Assembly: GCF_014653945.1 (NCBI RefSeq)
Contig: NZ_BNAU01000002.1
Span: 615,914 to 679,913, forward strand
Direction of reading: 5' to 3'
Origin: Amycolatopsis deserti
Lineage (GTDB): Bacteria; Actinomycetota; Actinomycetes; Mycobacteriales; Pseudonocardiaceae
Length of the DNA: 64,000 nucleotides
The translations under genes and the position numbers were made by a program. The number at the start of each line of letters is the position of its first letter. Positions within the stretch are counted from its first letter, which is position 1. The notes beneath the pieces were generated by a model. The model ran no database searches. It was not told the DNA's origin and worked only from the letters and a program-made list of their open reading frames with translations. Of this stretch, positions 42,683 through 51,242 are shown piece by piece.

Positions 42683-43291
42683 TCACAGCCCCGCGAACAA
42701 CCGCTCCGCGGCCGCTCGCCACTCGGCCACCAGGTCCGTGCCCGCCGGGTCGCGCAGCCACTGGATCTGCAGCCCGTCCATCACCGCCACCACCTGGCGT
42801 GCCAGCGACTCCGGATCCGCCACGCGACCGGCCACCATCGCCGTGAACTCGGCCAGCACCCGCTCCTGCCGGGCGGCGAAGTACGCCGCCGCGGGGTGGC
42901 CGGGGGCCAGCGACTCGGCTTGCAGCACCGAGAACAGCCGCACGATCTCCGGCTGCGTGGCGTTGCGCCGCACCAGCGCCTCGCACGCCTCGGCCAGCGA
43001 GATCCCCCGCGGCCAGCCCTCGGCCCCCTCGGACAGGCCCAGCTGCCCGGCCAGCGACCGGAAGTCCTCGGCGTCCCGGTGGTCGAGCACGGCCAGCAGC
43101 AGCCCGTCCTTCGACCCGACGTGGTGCAGCAGCCCGGGCACGGTCAGCCCGCACGCGTCGGCCACGTCCTGCATCGACAGCGCCCAGAACCCGCCTTCGC
43201 CGATCAGCCGCGTCGCCACGTCCAGAATCTGCCGGCGCCGCTGCGCCGCGGGCAGGCGCGTCCGCTCCCGCCGTGTGTTGACTGCCGCCAC
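42683..43291 (-). CDS. TetR family regulator of the beta-glucosidase gene
   Basis: A 202-residue TetR protein. The helix-turn-helix is LSMQDVADACGLTVPGLLHHVGSKDGLLLAVLDHRD at about residues 38-73, and the C-terminal domain contains VRLFSVLQAESLAPGHPAAAYFAAR. GTG at 43291. It is divergent from the GH3 gene with 52 bases between the starts, which contain a 29-bp imperfect palindrome. It therefore probably represses the glycosidase gene and itself. Confidence 0.9.
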   Translation of the reverse strand: MAAVNTRRERTRLPAAQRRRQILDVATRLIGEGGFWALSMQDVADACGLTVPGLLHHVGSKDGLLLAVLDHRDAEDFRSLAGQLGLSEGAEGWPRGISLAEACEALVRRNATQPEIVRLFSVLQAESLAPGHPAAAYFAARQERVLAEFTAMVAGRVADPESLARQVVAVMDGLQIQWLRDPAGTDLVAEWRAAAERLFAGL

Positions 43292-43305
43292 GTCGACATC
43301 CTAGG

Positions 43306-43334
43306 TTACCGAGTACCTACTAGGTATTAGGTAA
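43306..43334. promoter_or_regulatory. Imperfect 29-bp palindrome, probable TetR operator
   Basis: TTACC-N3-TACCTA-C-TAGGTA-N3-GGTAA is symmetric about position 43320. It lies between the divergent tetR and GH3 genes and ends ten bases before the GH3 start codon, where a bound repressor would block both. Confidence 0.7.
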
Positions 43335-43343
43335 GGACGCCAC

Positions 43344-45503
43344 GTGGAGCCTGATCTCACCGTCGCCGACCAGGCGGCCCTCACCAGCGGCAACGACTTC
43401 TGGCACACCACGCCCGCCGCCGGCCTCCCCTCGATCACCGTCACCGACGGCCCGCACGGCGTGCGCCTGCAGGCGAACGAGCACGACGTGGTCACCGGGC
43501 GCCCGGCCACCTGCTTCCCGCCCGCCGTCGCGACGGCCTCCACCTGGGACCCGGACCTGCTGCGCCGCATGGGCGAGGCGCTGGGCGACGAGTGCCGCGC
43601 GATGGACGTCGCCGTGCTGCTCGGCCCGGGCATCAACCTCAAGCGCACCCCGCTGGGCGGCCGCAACTTCGAGTACTTCGCCGAGGACCCGTTCCTCACC
43701 GGCGTGCTCGCCACCGAGTGGGTGCGCGGCCTGCAGAGCCGCGGCGTGGGCGCGTCGCTGAAGCACTTCGCGGTCAACAGCCAGGAGACCGACCGCATGC
43801 GGATCAGCGCCGACGTCGACGAGCGCACCCTGCGCGAGATGTACCTGCGCGCGTTCCAGCGGGTGGTCACGCAGGCGCGGCCGTGGACCGTGATGTGCTC
43901 GTACAACCGGATCAACGGCGTCTACGCGAGCCAGAACCGCTGGCTGCTGACCGAAGTCCTGCGCGACGAGTGGGGTTTCGGGGGGGTCGTGGTCTCGGAC
44001 TGGGGCGCTGTCGCGGACCGGGTGGCCGCCGTCGCCGCCGGGCTGGACCTGACCATGCCCGGCCCGGACGAGACCGGTGACCGCGCGCTCGCCGAGGCGG
44101 TCGCGGACGGGCGGCTCGACCCGGCGGCCCTCCGGACGGCCGCGGACCGGGTGCGCGCGCTGGTCGAGCGCGCCGCCGAGCGGGAGCCGGCCGGCTACGA
44201 CGCCGACGCCCACCACGCGCTCGCCCGCGAGATCGCCGGGCGCGCGATCGTGCTGCTCAAGAACGAAGGCGGTGTGCTGCCGCTGCGGGAGGGCCAGTCG
44301 CTCGCGGTGCTCGGCGAGTTCGCCCGCACCCCGCGATACCAGGGCGGCGGCAGCTCGCAGATCACGCCGACGCGGCTCGACGACGCGCTCACCGCTCTCG
44401 CCGAATCGGCCTCGGTGCGCTTCGCCCCCGGCTACGACGACGTGGACGAAGCGGTGGCCCTCGCCGCGGACTGCGATGTCGCGCTCGTCTTCGTGGGCAG
44501 CGAGCACGAAACCGAAGGCGCCGACCGGGACAGCCTGGACCTGCCCGCCGCGCACCGCGAACTCATCGAGCGCGTCGCCGCGGTGAACCCGCGCACGGTC
44601 GTGGTGCTGTCCAACGGCGCCGTGGTGCTGACCCGCCCGTGGGAGGCGGCGGTCCCGGCGATCGTGGAGGGCTGGCTGCTCGGGCAGGCCGGGGGCAGCG
44701 CGATCGCCGATGTCCTCTTCGGACGCGTCAACCCCGCCGGACGGCTCGCCGAGACCATCCCGGTCAGGCTCGCCGACCATCCGTCCTATCTGGACTTCCC
44801 CGGCGAGAACGGGCACGTGCGCTACGGCGAGGGCCTGCACGTCGGCTACCGCGGCTTCGACGCGCGCGAGCTGGAGGTGGCCTACCCGTTCGGGTTCGGG
44901 CTGTCCTACACCACCTTCGAGTACGGACAGGCCCGCGCGACCGCGACGGACGCGGGCATCGAGGTGCGGGTGCCGGTGACCAACACCGGCGACCGGGACG
45001 GGCGCGAGGTGGTGCAGGTGTACGTGAGCGTGCCGGGCTCCGGCGTGCGCCGCGCGCCGCGGGAGCTGAAGGCGTTCGCCAACGTCCCGATCGCGGCGGG
45101 CGAGACGACGGAAGTGGTGCTGCACATCGCCCGGGAGGACCTGGCCTACTGGGACACGCGGCTGCACCGGTGGGTCGTCGAGGGCGGCGAGTACCACTGC
45201 GCGGTGGGGTCGTCCTCGCGCCACCTGCACACCACCGCGACGGCCGAGGTCACCGGCGACGACGTGCGGCTGCCGCTGACCGGGGAGTCCACAGTGGCCG
45301 AATGGTTCGCCGACCCGCGCGGCGCGGAACTGCTCGGACGGGCCTTCGCGTCGGCCGACAGCGGCCCCATCGCCCGCCTGATCGCCGACCCCGGGACGAT
45401 CTCGCTGGTGGGCAGCCTGCCGCTGAGCCGGATGTCCGCCTTCCCGGGCAGCCCGCTGACCGCGGACGCGCTGGCGAAGCTGATCGCCGAGGCCAACGGC
45501 TGA
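43344..45503 (+). CDS. Glycoside hydrolase family 3 (beta-glucosidase-like)
   Basis: This 719-residue cytoplasmic enzyme cleaves beta-linked sugars with retention. The N-terminal barrel contains DGPHGVR at residues 35-41, LKHFAVNSQE with Lys140-His141, and the nucleophile Asp219 in GGVVVSDWGA. The C-terminal sandwich contains ALVFVGSEHETEGADRDSLDLP, and a fibronectin-III-like domain follows (GREVVQVYVSVPGSGVRRAPRELKAFANV). The last 100 residues are an extra tail. No signal peptide is present, so it acts on imported oligosaccharides. The GTG at 43344 is next to the TetR operator. Confidence 0.92.
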   Translation: MEPDLTVADQAALTSGNDFWHTTPAAGLPSITVTDGPHGVRLQANEHDVVTGRPATCFPPAVATASTWDPDLLRRMGEALGDECRAMDVAVLLGPGINLKRTPLGGRNFEYFAEDPFLTGVLATEWVRGLQSRGVGASLKHFAVNSQETDRMRISADVDERTLREMYLRAFQRVVTQARPWTVMCSYNRINGVYASQNRWLLTEVLRDEWGFGGVVVSDWGAVADRVAAVAAGLDLTMPGPDETGDRALAEAVADGRLDPAALRTAADRVRALVERAAEREPAGYDADAHHALAREIAGRAIVLLKNEGGVLPLREGQSLAVLGEFARTPRYQGGGSSQITPTRLDDALTALAESASVRFAPGYDDVDEAVALAADCDVALVFVGSEHETEGADRDSLDLPAAHRELIERVAAVNPRTVVVLSNGAVVLTRPWEAAVPAIVEGWLLGQAGGSAIADVLFGRVNPAGRLAETIPVRLADHPSYLDFPGENGHVRYGEGLHVGYRGFDARELEVAYPFGFGLSYTTFEYGQARATATDAGIEVRVPVTNTGDRDGREVVQVYVSVPGSGVRRAPRELKAFANVPIAAGETTEVVLHIAREDLAYWDTRLHRWVVEGGEYHCAVGSSSRHLHTTATAEVTGDDVRLPLTGESTVAEWFADPRGAELLGRAFASADSGPIARLIADPGTISLVGSLPLSRMSAFPGSPLTADALAKLIAEANG

Positions 45504-45575
45504 CCAGCCGTTTCACCCGGGTTTCATCGGCCGCCCCTAGCGTCCCGTGGCACTGACCACTGGGGAGGAGCGACC

Positions 45576-46706
45576 ATGACCACCAGACACCTCGCGGCCC
45601 TGCTCGGGCTCGTCGCCGTCACCACGCTGGGGGCGGCGAGCCCGGCCGCGGCGGAAACCAGCCACGCGGCCACGCAGGCGGCGCTGAACAGCTACCTCGC
45701 GCACGCCGGCCCGGGCGCGTCGGTGTTCGCCGGCGACGCCACCGGTTCGTGGACGGTGCGCAGCGGCACCGCCACCCCGGGCAAGAACGTGGCGATCCAG
45801 CCGACCGACCACTTCCGCGTCGCCAGCCAGACCAAGACGTTCACCGCCGCCACCGTCCTGCAGCTGGTGGACGAAGGCGCGGTCGAGCTGGACGCGCCGA
45901 TCGAGCGCTACCTGCCCGGCGTGGTCACCGGCAACGGCTACGACGGCACCCTGATCACCGTGCGGCAGCTGCTCAACCACACCAGCGGCATCCCGGAGAA
46001 CCAGACCGCGCCCAGTCCGGACGCCGGCCCGGACGGCGTCTACTCGCTGCTCGAACTGGTCCGGGACGGCCTGTCCCGCCCGCCGGTGTTCGCGCCCGGC
46101 GGCGGGTTCCAGTACTCGAACACGAACTACCAGATCCTCGGCCTGCTCATCGAGGCCGTCACCGGGCAGCCCGCCGAGGACGCCATCACCGCCCGGATCA
46201 TCACCCCGCTCGGGCTCACCGGGACGTACTTCCCGGCCGCGGGCGACCACAACGTCGCGGCGCCCGCCCTGCACGGCTACGAGGGCGGCCGCCTCGGCCC
46301 GGCCTACTTCTGGCTCGACCGGACCACCTGGCTCGACCCCTCCCTGCTGCGCACCGCGGGCTCGCTCGTGTCGGCGCAGGCCGACCTGACCCGCTTCCAC
46401 CAGGCCCTGGCCGCGGGCGAGGTCGTCTCCCCCGCGTCGCTCGCCGAGATGCGCGAAACCACCGCGATCCCGGGCGGCTCGCACTCGACCACCGGTGACG
46501 GCGGCGGCATGGGCCTCTTCCGGCTCGACCTGCCCTGCGGCGGTCAGGCCTGGGGCCACGCCGGGGACACCAAGGGCTGGAGCTCGCTGACGATGGTCAC
46601 CGACGACGGCCGGCACGCCTCGCTGGTCACCAACGCGCTCGTGAACAACACCGAGGCGCCCACCCGGTACACCGTGGTGGAAACCGCTCTCTGCGAAGGC
46701 CGGTGA
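45576..46706 (+). CDS. Secreted serine hydrolase (class C beta-lactamase / DD-carboxypeptidase family)
   Basis: A 376-residue exported enzyme with a Sec signal peptide (residues 1-26, ending SPAAAETS). It carries the three penicillin-binding motifs: Ser84-Q-T-Lys87, Tyr180-Ser181-Asn182, and a HAG box in WGHAGDTKGW. Such proteins act as D-Ala-D-Ala carboxypeptidases, aminopeptidases or esterases rather than true beta-lactamases. AGGAG lies upstream of the ATG. A strong terminator follows at 46710-46748. Confidence 0.9.
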   Translation: MTTRHLAALLGLVAVTTLGAASPAAAETSHAATQAALNSYLAHAGPGASVFAGDATGSWTVRSGTATPGKNVAIQPTDHFRVASQTKTFTAATVLQLVDEGAVELDAPIERYLPGVVTGNGYDGTLITVRQLLNHTSGIPENQTAPSPDAGPDGVYSLLELVRDGLSRPPVFAPGGGFQYSNTNYQILGLLIEAVTGQPAEDAITARIITPLGLTGTYFPAAGDHNVAAPALHGYEGGRLGPAYFWLDRTTWLDPSLLRTAGSLVSAQADLTRFHQALAAGEVVSPASLAEMRETTAIPGGSHSTTGDGGGMGLFRLDLPCGGQAWGHAGDTKGWSSLTMVTDDGRHASLVTNALVNNTEAPTRYTVVETALCEGR

Positions 46707-46709
46707 ACA

Positions 46710-46748
46710 CGGACGGCCCGGCGCCCCCGTCGAGCGCCGGGCCGTCCG
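46710..46748. terminator. Bidirectional terminator hairpin
   Basis: A perfect 15-bp stem (46710-46724 with 46734-46748) with a 9-base loop lies between the convergent serine hydrolase and alcohol dehydrogenase genes, 4-6 bases from either stop codon. Confidence 0.85.
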
Positions 46749-46753
46749 CCGTC

Positions 46754-47878
46754 TCAGTCGAAGACCACCAGGCCGCGGATGTTGCGGCCGGCGTGCATGT
46801 CCTCGTACGCCTGCGCCACCTCGTCGAGGCGGTACTCCTTCGTGATCAGCTCCTCCAGCTTGAGCTGGCCCGCCTGGTACATGCGCAGCAGGTTCGGGAT
46901 GTCGCGGCGCGGGTTGGACTCGCCGAACAGCGAGCCCTGCAACCGCTTCTGCATGAGCGTCAGGTCGCCCAACGCGATCGGCGCCCCGGCCTCGGTGATG
47001 TTGCCCAGCCCGGTCAGCACGACCGTACCGGCCTTGCGGATCGACGCCAGCGCCTGGCCGACGTGATCACCCTGCACGACACCGATCGTGACGATCGTGG
47101 CGTCCGCGCCCTGCCCGTTGGTCAGCGACCGCGCGAAGTCGGCCGCCTCCTCGATCGTGGCGAACGCGTGCGTCGCGCCGAACACCTTCGCCTTGTCGCG
47201 CTTGAACTGCACCGGGTCCACGGCGATGATCGTCTTCGCGCCGGCGTGCGCCGCGCCCTGCAGGGCGTTCGCGCCGATCCCGCCGATGCCCATGACGATC
47301 ACGACCGCGCCGGGCTTGATGTTCGCCGAGTTCACCGCCGAACCCCACCCGGTCGGCACACCGCAGCCGACCAGCGCGGCGGCCTTGAGCGGGATGTCCT
47401 TGCCGATCTTGACGACGGAGTCGACCGAGGCGGTGGTGTACTCGGCGAAGGTCGAGATGCCGCACTGCTGCCCGACCGGGTTGCCGTTCTCGGTCATCCG
47501 GAAGCTCGTCGGGTCGTCCGCGCGCGCCCCGGTGAGCAGCGAGGCGCCCAGGTCGCACAGGTTGGACAACCCCTGCGCGCAGAACTCGCACTTGCCGCAG
47601 GCGGGCAGGAACGAGAACACGACGTGGTCGCCGACCTCGTAGCCGGGCGTGTTCGGGCCGACCGCGGTGACGACACCGGCGCCCTCGTGCCCGCCGACGT
47701 AGGGGTAGACGGCGACCGGCACGTCACCGGTGGCGACGTGGTCGTCGGAGTGGCACAGGCCGGACGCGGCCAGCTTGACGGTGACCTCGCCCTGGCGCGG
47801 ATCGTCCAGTTCGACGGTCGCGGTCTCGTAGGTGCCTGGGGCCTGGCGGACCAGGGACACCTTGGTGGTGATGGGCAT
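46754..47878 (-). CDS. NDMA-dependent (mycofactocin-type) zinc alcohol dehydrogenase
   Basis: A 374-residue medium-chain dehydrogenase. Catalytic zinc ligands are Cys42 (SGLCHSDDH) and His64 (GGHEGAG); the structural zinc is held by Cys94, Cys97, Cys100 and Cys108. The cofactor site is VMGIGGIGANALQGAA. The closest type I recall is the actinobacterial NDMA-dependent group, in which NAD stays bound and electrons pass to an external carrier, probably mycofactocin. ATG at 47878 follows GGAGGAGC. It is preceded by an aldehyde dehydrogenase gene, giving an alcohol to aldehyde to acid route. Confidence 0.85.
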   Translation of the reverse strand: MPITTKVSLVRQAPGTYETATVELDDPRQGEVTVKLAASGLCHSDDHVATGDVPVAVYPYVGGHEGAGVVTAVGPNTPGYEVGDHVVFSFLPACGKCEFCAQGLSNLCDLGASLLTGARADDPTSFRMTENGNPVGQQCGISTFAEYTTASVDSVVKIGKDIPLKAAALVGCGVPTGWGSAVNSANIKPGAVVIVMGIGGIGANALQGAAHAGAKTIIAVDPVQFKRDKAKVFGATHAFATIEEAADFARSLTNGQGADATIVTIGVVQGDHVGQALASIRKAGTVVLTGLGNITEAGAPIALGDLTLMQKRLQGSLFGESNPRRDIPNLLRMYQAGQLKLEELITKEYRLDEVAQAYEDMHAGRNIRGLVVFD

Positions 47879-47907
47879 GCTTCGCTCCTCCTCGAGCCGA
47901 AGTGTCC

Positions 47908-49362
47908 TTACAGGACGACCGTGACGACCTTTTCCTCGGTGTTGGCGAGGATCCCGCTCCAGCCCAGCTCGCGACCGACCCCACTGGACTTCATGCCGCC
48001 CCACGGCAGGGCAGCGTCGATCGGCGCCCAGCCGTTGACGCCGACGGCACCGGCGCGGACCTGTGCGGCCAGCGTGTGCGCGGCGCTGACGTCGCGGGTC
48101 CAGATGGTCGCGGCGAGGCCGTAGGTGGTGGTGTTGGCGATGCGGACGGCCTCTTCCGGGTCGTCGAACGGGATCACCGAGCCGACCGGACCGAAGATCT
48201 CCTCGCGCGCGATCGTCATGTCGTTGCGTACGTCGGCGAAGATGGTCGGCTGCACGAAGTAGCCGGGCCGCTCAGGCCGGGCGCCGCCGGCGACGAGCCG
48301 GGCGCCCTCGGCGCGACCCTTCTCGATGTAGCCGAGGACGCGGTCCTGCTGCTTCTTGTTGACCAGGGCGCCCATCGTGGTCGCCGGGTCCAGCGGGTCG
48401 CCGAGGACCTGCTGGTCGGCGGCGCCGGCGAGCGCGTCGACCACGTCGTGGTAGAGCGAGCGGTGCACGAGCACGCGGGTGCCGGCCGCGCACACCTGCC
48501 CCTGGTTGAAGAACAGGCCCATCGCGGTGCCGCCGATGGCCGCCTCGAGGTCGGCGTCGGCGAGGATGATCTGCGGCGACTTGCCACCCAGCTCCAGGGT
48601 GATGCGCTTGAACGACTGGGCCGCGGCGACGCCGACGTGCCTGCCGACCTCGGGGCTGCCGGTGAAGCTGATCTTGTCGACGTCCGGGTGGTCGATCAGC
48701 GCCTGTCCGGTGACCTCGCCCAGGCCGGGCAGCACGCTGACCACGCCGTCGGGCAGGCCGGCCTCCTTCAGCAGCTTCGCCAGGTGCAGGATCGACAGCG
48801 GCGCGTCCTCCGGCGGCTTGACCACGACGGTGTTGCCGGCGGCCAGCGCGGGCGCGAGCTTCCACGCGGTGATCATCAGCGGGGTGTTCCACGGGATGAT
48901 CGCGGCGATCACGCCGACCGGCTCGCGGCGGGTGTAGGAGTGGGTGGGGCGGCCCAGGTAGCCGTCGGTGGGGATGACCTGGCCGGTGATCTTGTCGGCC
49001 CAGCCGGCGAAGTGCCTGAACGTGCGGGCGGCGTTGGGCATGTCGAGCACGGCCGGCTGGCCGATGGGCTTGCCGATGTCCAGGGCCTCGAGGCGGGCGA
49101 GCAGCTCGGCGTCGCGGTCGATCAGGTCGGCCACGCGGTTGAGGATCAGGCCGCGCTGCGAGCCGGTCAGGGCGGCCCACTCCCCTGACAGCTGCGCGCG
49201 GGCGGCTTCGACCGCGGCGTCGACGTCCTGCGGCGACGCGGCGGCGACGTCGACCAGCTTCTCCTCGGTCGCCGGGTTGAGGTCGGCGAACGTGCCCCCG
49301 GTGCCGTCGCGCCACTGGCCGGCTAGGAAGAGCTGGCTGGGGAAGGTCTCGGTGGTGGTCAC
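47908..49362 (-). CDS. Aldehyde dehydrogenase
   Basis: This 484-residue NAD(P)-dependent enzyme oxidises aldehydes to acids. The catalytic Cys291 is in FFNQGQVCAAGTR and the general base Glu257 in LELGGKSPQ; the cofactor helix begins FTGSPEVGRHV and IIPWNTPLMITAWKLAPALAAGN is the usual Asn/Lys region. GTG at 49362. It lies 29 bases before the alcohol dehydrogenase gene on the same strand, so the two are co-transcribed and act in series. Confidence 0.92.
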   Translation of the reverse strand: MTTTETFPSQLFLAGQWRDGTGGTFADLNPATEEKLVDVAAASPQDVDAAVEAARAQLSGEWAALTGSQRGLILNRVADLIDRDAELLARLEALDIGKPIGQPAVLDMPNAARTFRHFAGWADKITGQVIPTDGYLGRPTHSYTRREPVGVIAAIIPWNTPLMITAWKLAPALAAGNTVVVKPPEDAPLSILHLAKLLKEAGLPDGVVSVLPGLGEVTGQALIDHPDVDKISFTGSPEVGRHVGVAAAQSFKRITLELGGKSPQIILADADLEAAIGGTAMGLFFNQGQVCAAGTRVLVHRSLYHDVVDALAGAADQQVLGDPLDPATTMGALVNKKQQDRVLGYIEKGRAEGARLVAGGARPERPGYFVQPTIFADVRNDMTIAREEIFGPVGSVIPFDDPEEAVRIANTTTYGLAATIWTRDVSAAHTLAAQVRAGAVGVNGWAPIDAALPWGGMKSSGVGRELGWSGILANTEEKVVTVVL

Positions 49363-49488
49363 GGGCGGTGCTCCTCGGCGATCGGCGTCGATCACGACCC
49401 GGACGGGCCGTCTGCCCCGAGGATGCGGCACCTCACGGCGGCCGGTCTTGCGTCTGCGCGCACGGCTCTTGTGCCTGTGCGCACCAGA

Positions 49489-50233
49489 TCAGCTCTCGGG
49501 GAGCAGGTGCCGCAGGTACCGCTGCGGCGCGGCGAGGAAGTCGCGGGTCAGGCGCACCGGCAGCGCGTCGTCGTAATGGACCTGCGTGATCTCCCCGCTG
49601 TCGTCGATCTCCTGGATCGTGGCGCCGGGCAGTGCGAGCAGGATCGGCGAATGCGTGGCCACCACGATCTGGCTGCCCTGCCGGACGAGTTCGGCCAGCC
49701 GCGCGAGCACGGCCATGCACCCGCGCACCGACAGCGCCGCCTCCGGCTCGTCCAGCAGGTACAGCCCGTTCGGTCCGAACCGGTGCGTCACCAGGTCCAG
49801 AAAGGACTCCCCGTGCGAGCGTTCGTGCGGCGAGACGCCGCCGTAGGCGGGCAGCAGGGGCGGTGATCCCGGGTCGCGGTCGAGGCGCTCGATTTCGGGC
49901 GGCCACGTTGTAGTAAGACTCCGCCCGCAGGAAGAACCCGGTGCGCGGCTTGGCCGGGCCCCAGGTCAGGACGAGGTGGTCGCCCAGGGCCGATTCGCTG
50001 GAGCGGGTCGCGAAGTCGAAGTTCCGGCTGCCGCCCTCGGGGTTGAAACCCGCGGCGACCGCCAGCGCCTCCACCAGGGTCGATTTGCCGCTGCCGTTCT
50101 CGCCGACCAGGAAGGTCACCCCGGGCGCCAGCGGCAGGCCGCCGGAGCGGGCGAGGTGCGACACCACGGGCAGGGTGAACGGGTAGCGGCCCAGATCCGC
50201 GTCCGGGGCGAGCCGGACCCGCTGGACGAACAC
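49489..50233 (-). pseudogene. AAA family ATPase, disrupted by a frameshift
   Basis: The intact protein would be an about 247-residue ABC-type/RecF-like ATPase. The first frame (from GTG 50233) has Walker A GENGSGKSTLVEALA and runs to FFLRAESYYNVA. The rest, including the signature-like YGGVSPHERSHGESFLDLV, Walker B LYLLDEPEAALS and the switch His in VVATHSPILLALPG, is in the next frame from about 49910 to 49489. One extra base in the GGCCGCCCG stretch near 49905 explains the break. Whether it is genuine decay or a sequencing error cannot be told. The gene follows the AraC gene by 6 bases. Confidence 0.82.
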
Positions 50234-50239
50234 CGTTCG

Positions 50240-51169
50240 CTACCCCGCCACCAGCTGCGCCCGGTGCTCGCGCGGCGTGCGGCCGTAGCGGGCGCGGAAG
50301 GTGCGGCTGAACTGCGCCGCGTCGACCAGGCCCCAGGACGCGGCGATCGCCGCCACCGGGCGGGTCGCCAGCGCCGGGTCGGCCAGGTCGTGCCAGCACC
50401 GCTCCAGCCGGCGGTCCCGGATCCACCCGGTGATCGTCGCGCCGCGGCGTTCGAACAGCTTCTGCAGCTGGCGCAGCGACACGTGCACCGCGGCGGCCAC
50501 CTCGGCCGGGCACAGCCCCGGGTCGGACAGGTGCTCGTCGATGTAGCGCTGCGCGGCCGTCACCACCGTGTCCGCGGGCGGTTCGCCCCGCGCGGCGAAA
50601 CACGCGGCCAGCATGTCCACCGCGGCGTCGGACAGGAACGCCGCCTCCGGCCCGGGCTGGGCCACCCGCGGGTCCAGCCCGCGCAACAACGCCGAGGTCA
50701 GCGCGCCACTGCCACCGGAGCCGGGGATCGTCACCGCCGTCAGATCGTCCACCCGCGGCGCTCGCGGCTTCAGCCGGCGCCGCGGCACGACCAGCACCAG
50801 CATCTCGAAGTCGTCGTCGAAGACCAGGTCGTAGGGCCGGTTCGTGTCGTACACGGTCAGGTCGCCGGGCGCCAGCCGCGCGGTCCGGCCGTCCTGCTGG
50901 ACGACACCGTGCCCGCGCAGCTGCAACCCCACCTTGTAGAGGTCGCCGGACCCGCGCCGGATCAGGCTCCGGGTCCGGCGCGTGACCTGGCGCGTCGAGC
51001 TGACGACGGAAACCTGCAGGTCGGCCATCGGGCGGGCGGCCACCCGGCCGTGGAACCGGTTCCCGATCGAGACGACGTCCAGCGGCACGAACGCGCGCGC
51101 CAGCACGTCGCGCCAGGACTCCAGGCTCGTCGTGGTGCCGGCGTCCAGCGTCATCGGGAACGCGCCCAC
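50240..51169 (-). CDS. AraC family transcriptional regulator
   Basis: A 309-residue regulator with an N-terminal AraC-binding-like cupin domain (GDLYKVGLQLRGHGVVQQDGRTARLAPGDLTVYDTNRPYDLVF) and two C-terminal helix-turn-helix motifs (about residues 210-305: AEVAAAVHVSLRQLQKLFERRGATITGWIRDRRLERC, then AASWGLVDAAQFSRTFRARYGRTPREHR). This layout resembles FeaR/NtdR-type activators. GTG at 51169 has GGAGG five bases upstream; ATG 51154 is an alternative. Its targets are not obvious; the frameshifted ATPase follows it. Confidence 0.88.
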   Translation of the reverse strand: MGAFPMTLDAGTTTSLESWRDVLARAFVPLDVVSIGNRFHGRVAARPMADLQVSVVSSTRQVTRRTRSLIRRGSGDLYKVGLQLRGHGVVQQDGRTARLAPGDLTVYDTNRPYDLVFDDDFEMLVLVVPRRRLKPRAPRVDDLTAVTIPGSGGSGALTSALLRGLDPRVAQPGPEAAFLSDAAVDMLAACFAARGEPPADTVVTAAQRYIDEHLSDPGLCPAEVAAAVHVSLRQLQKLFERRGATITGWIRDRRLERCWHDLADPALATRPVAAIAASWGLVDAAQFSRTFRARYGRTPREHRAQLVAG

Positions 51170-51242
51170 CTCGGCCTCCTCGCCTCGAATTACCGAACGT
51201 CCGGTCGGGTCGGCGTCATGGTACGTGCCGGAGTGCCCGGCG

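Noticed and set aside
43320-45230. 636-codon minus-strand frame under the GH3 gene
   Set aside because: Antisense shadow; the GH3 frame shows all catalytic motifs.
46703-49188. Plus-strand frames over the alcohol and aldehyde dehydrogenase genes
   Set aside because: They are His/Arg/Gly-rich antisense shadows of well-recognised minus-strand enzymes.
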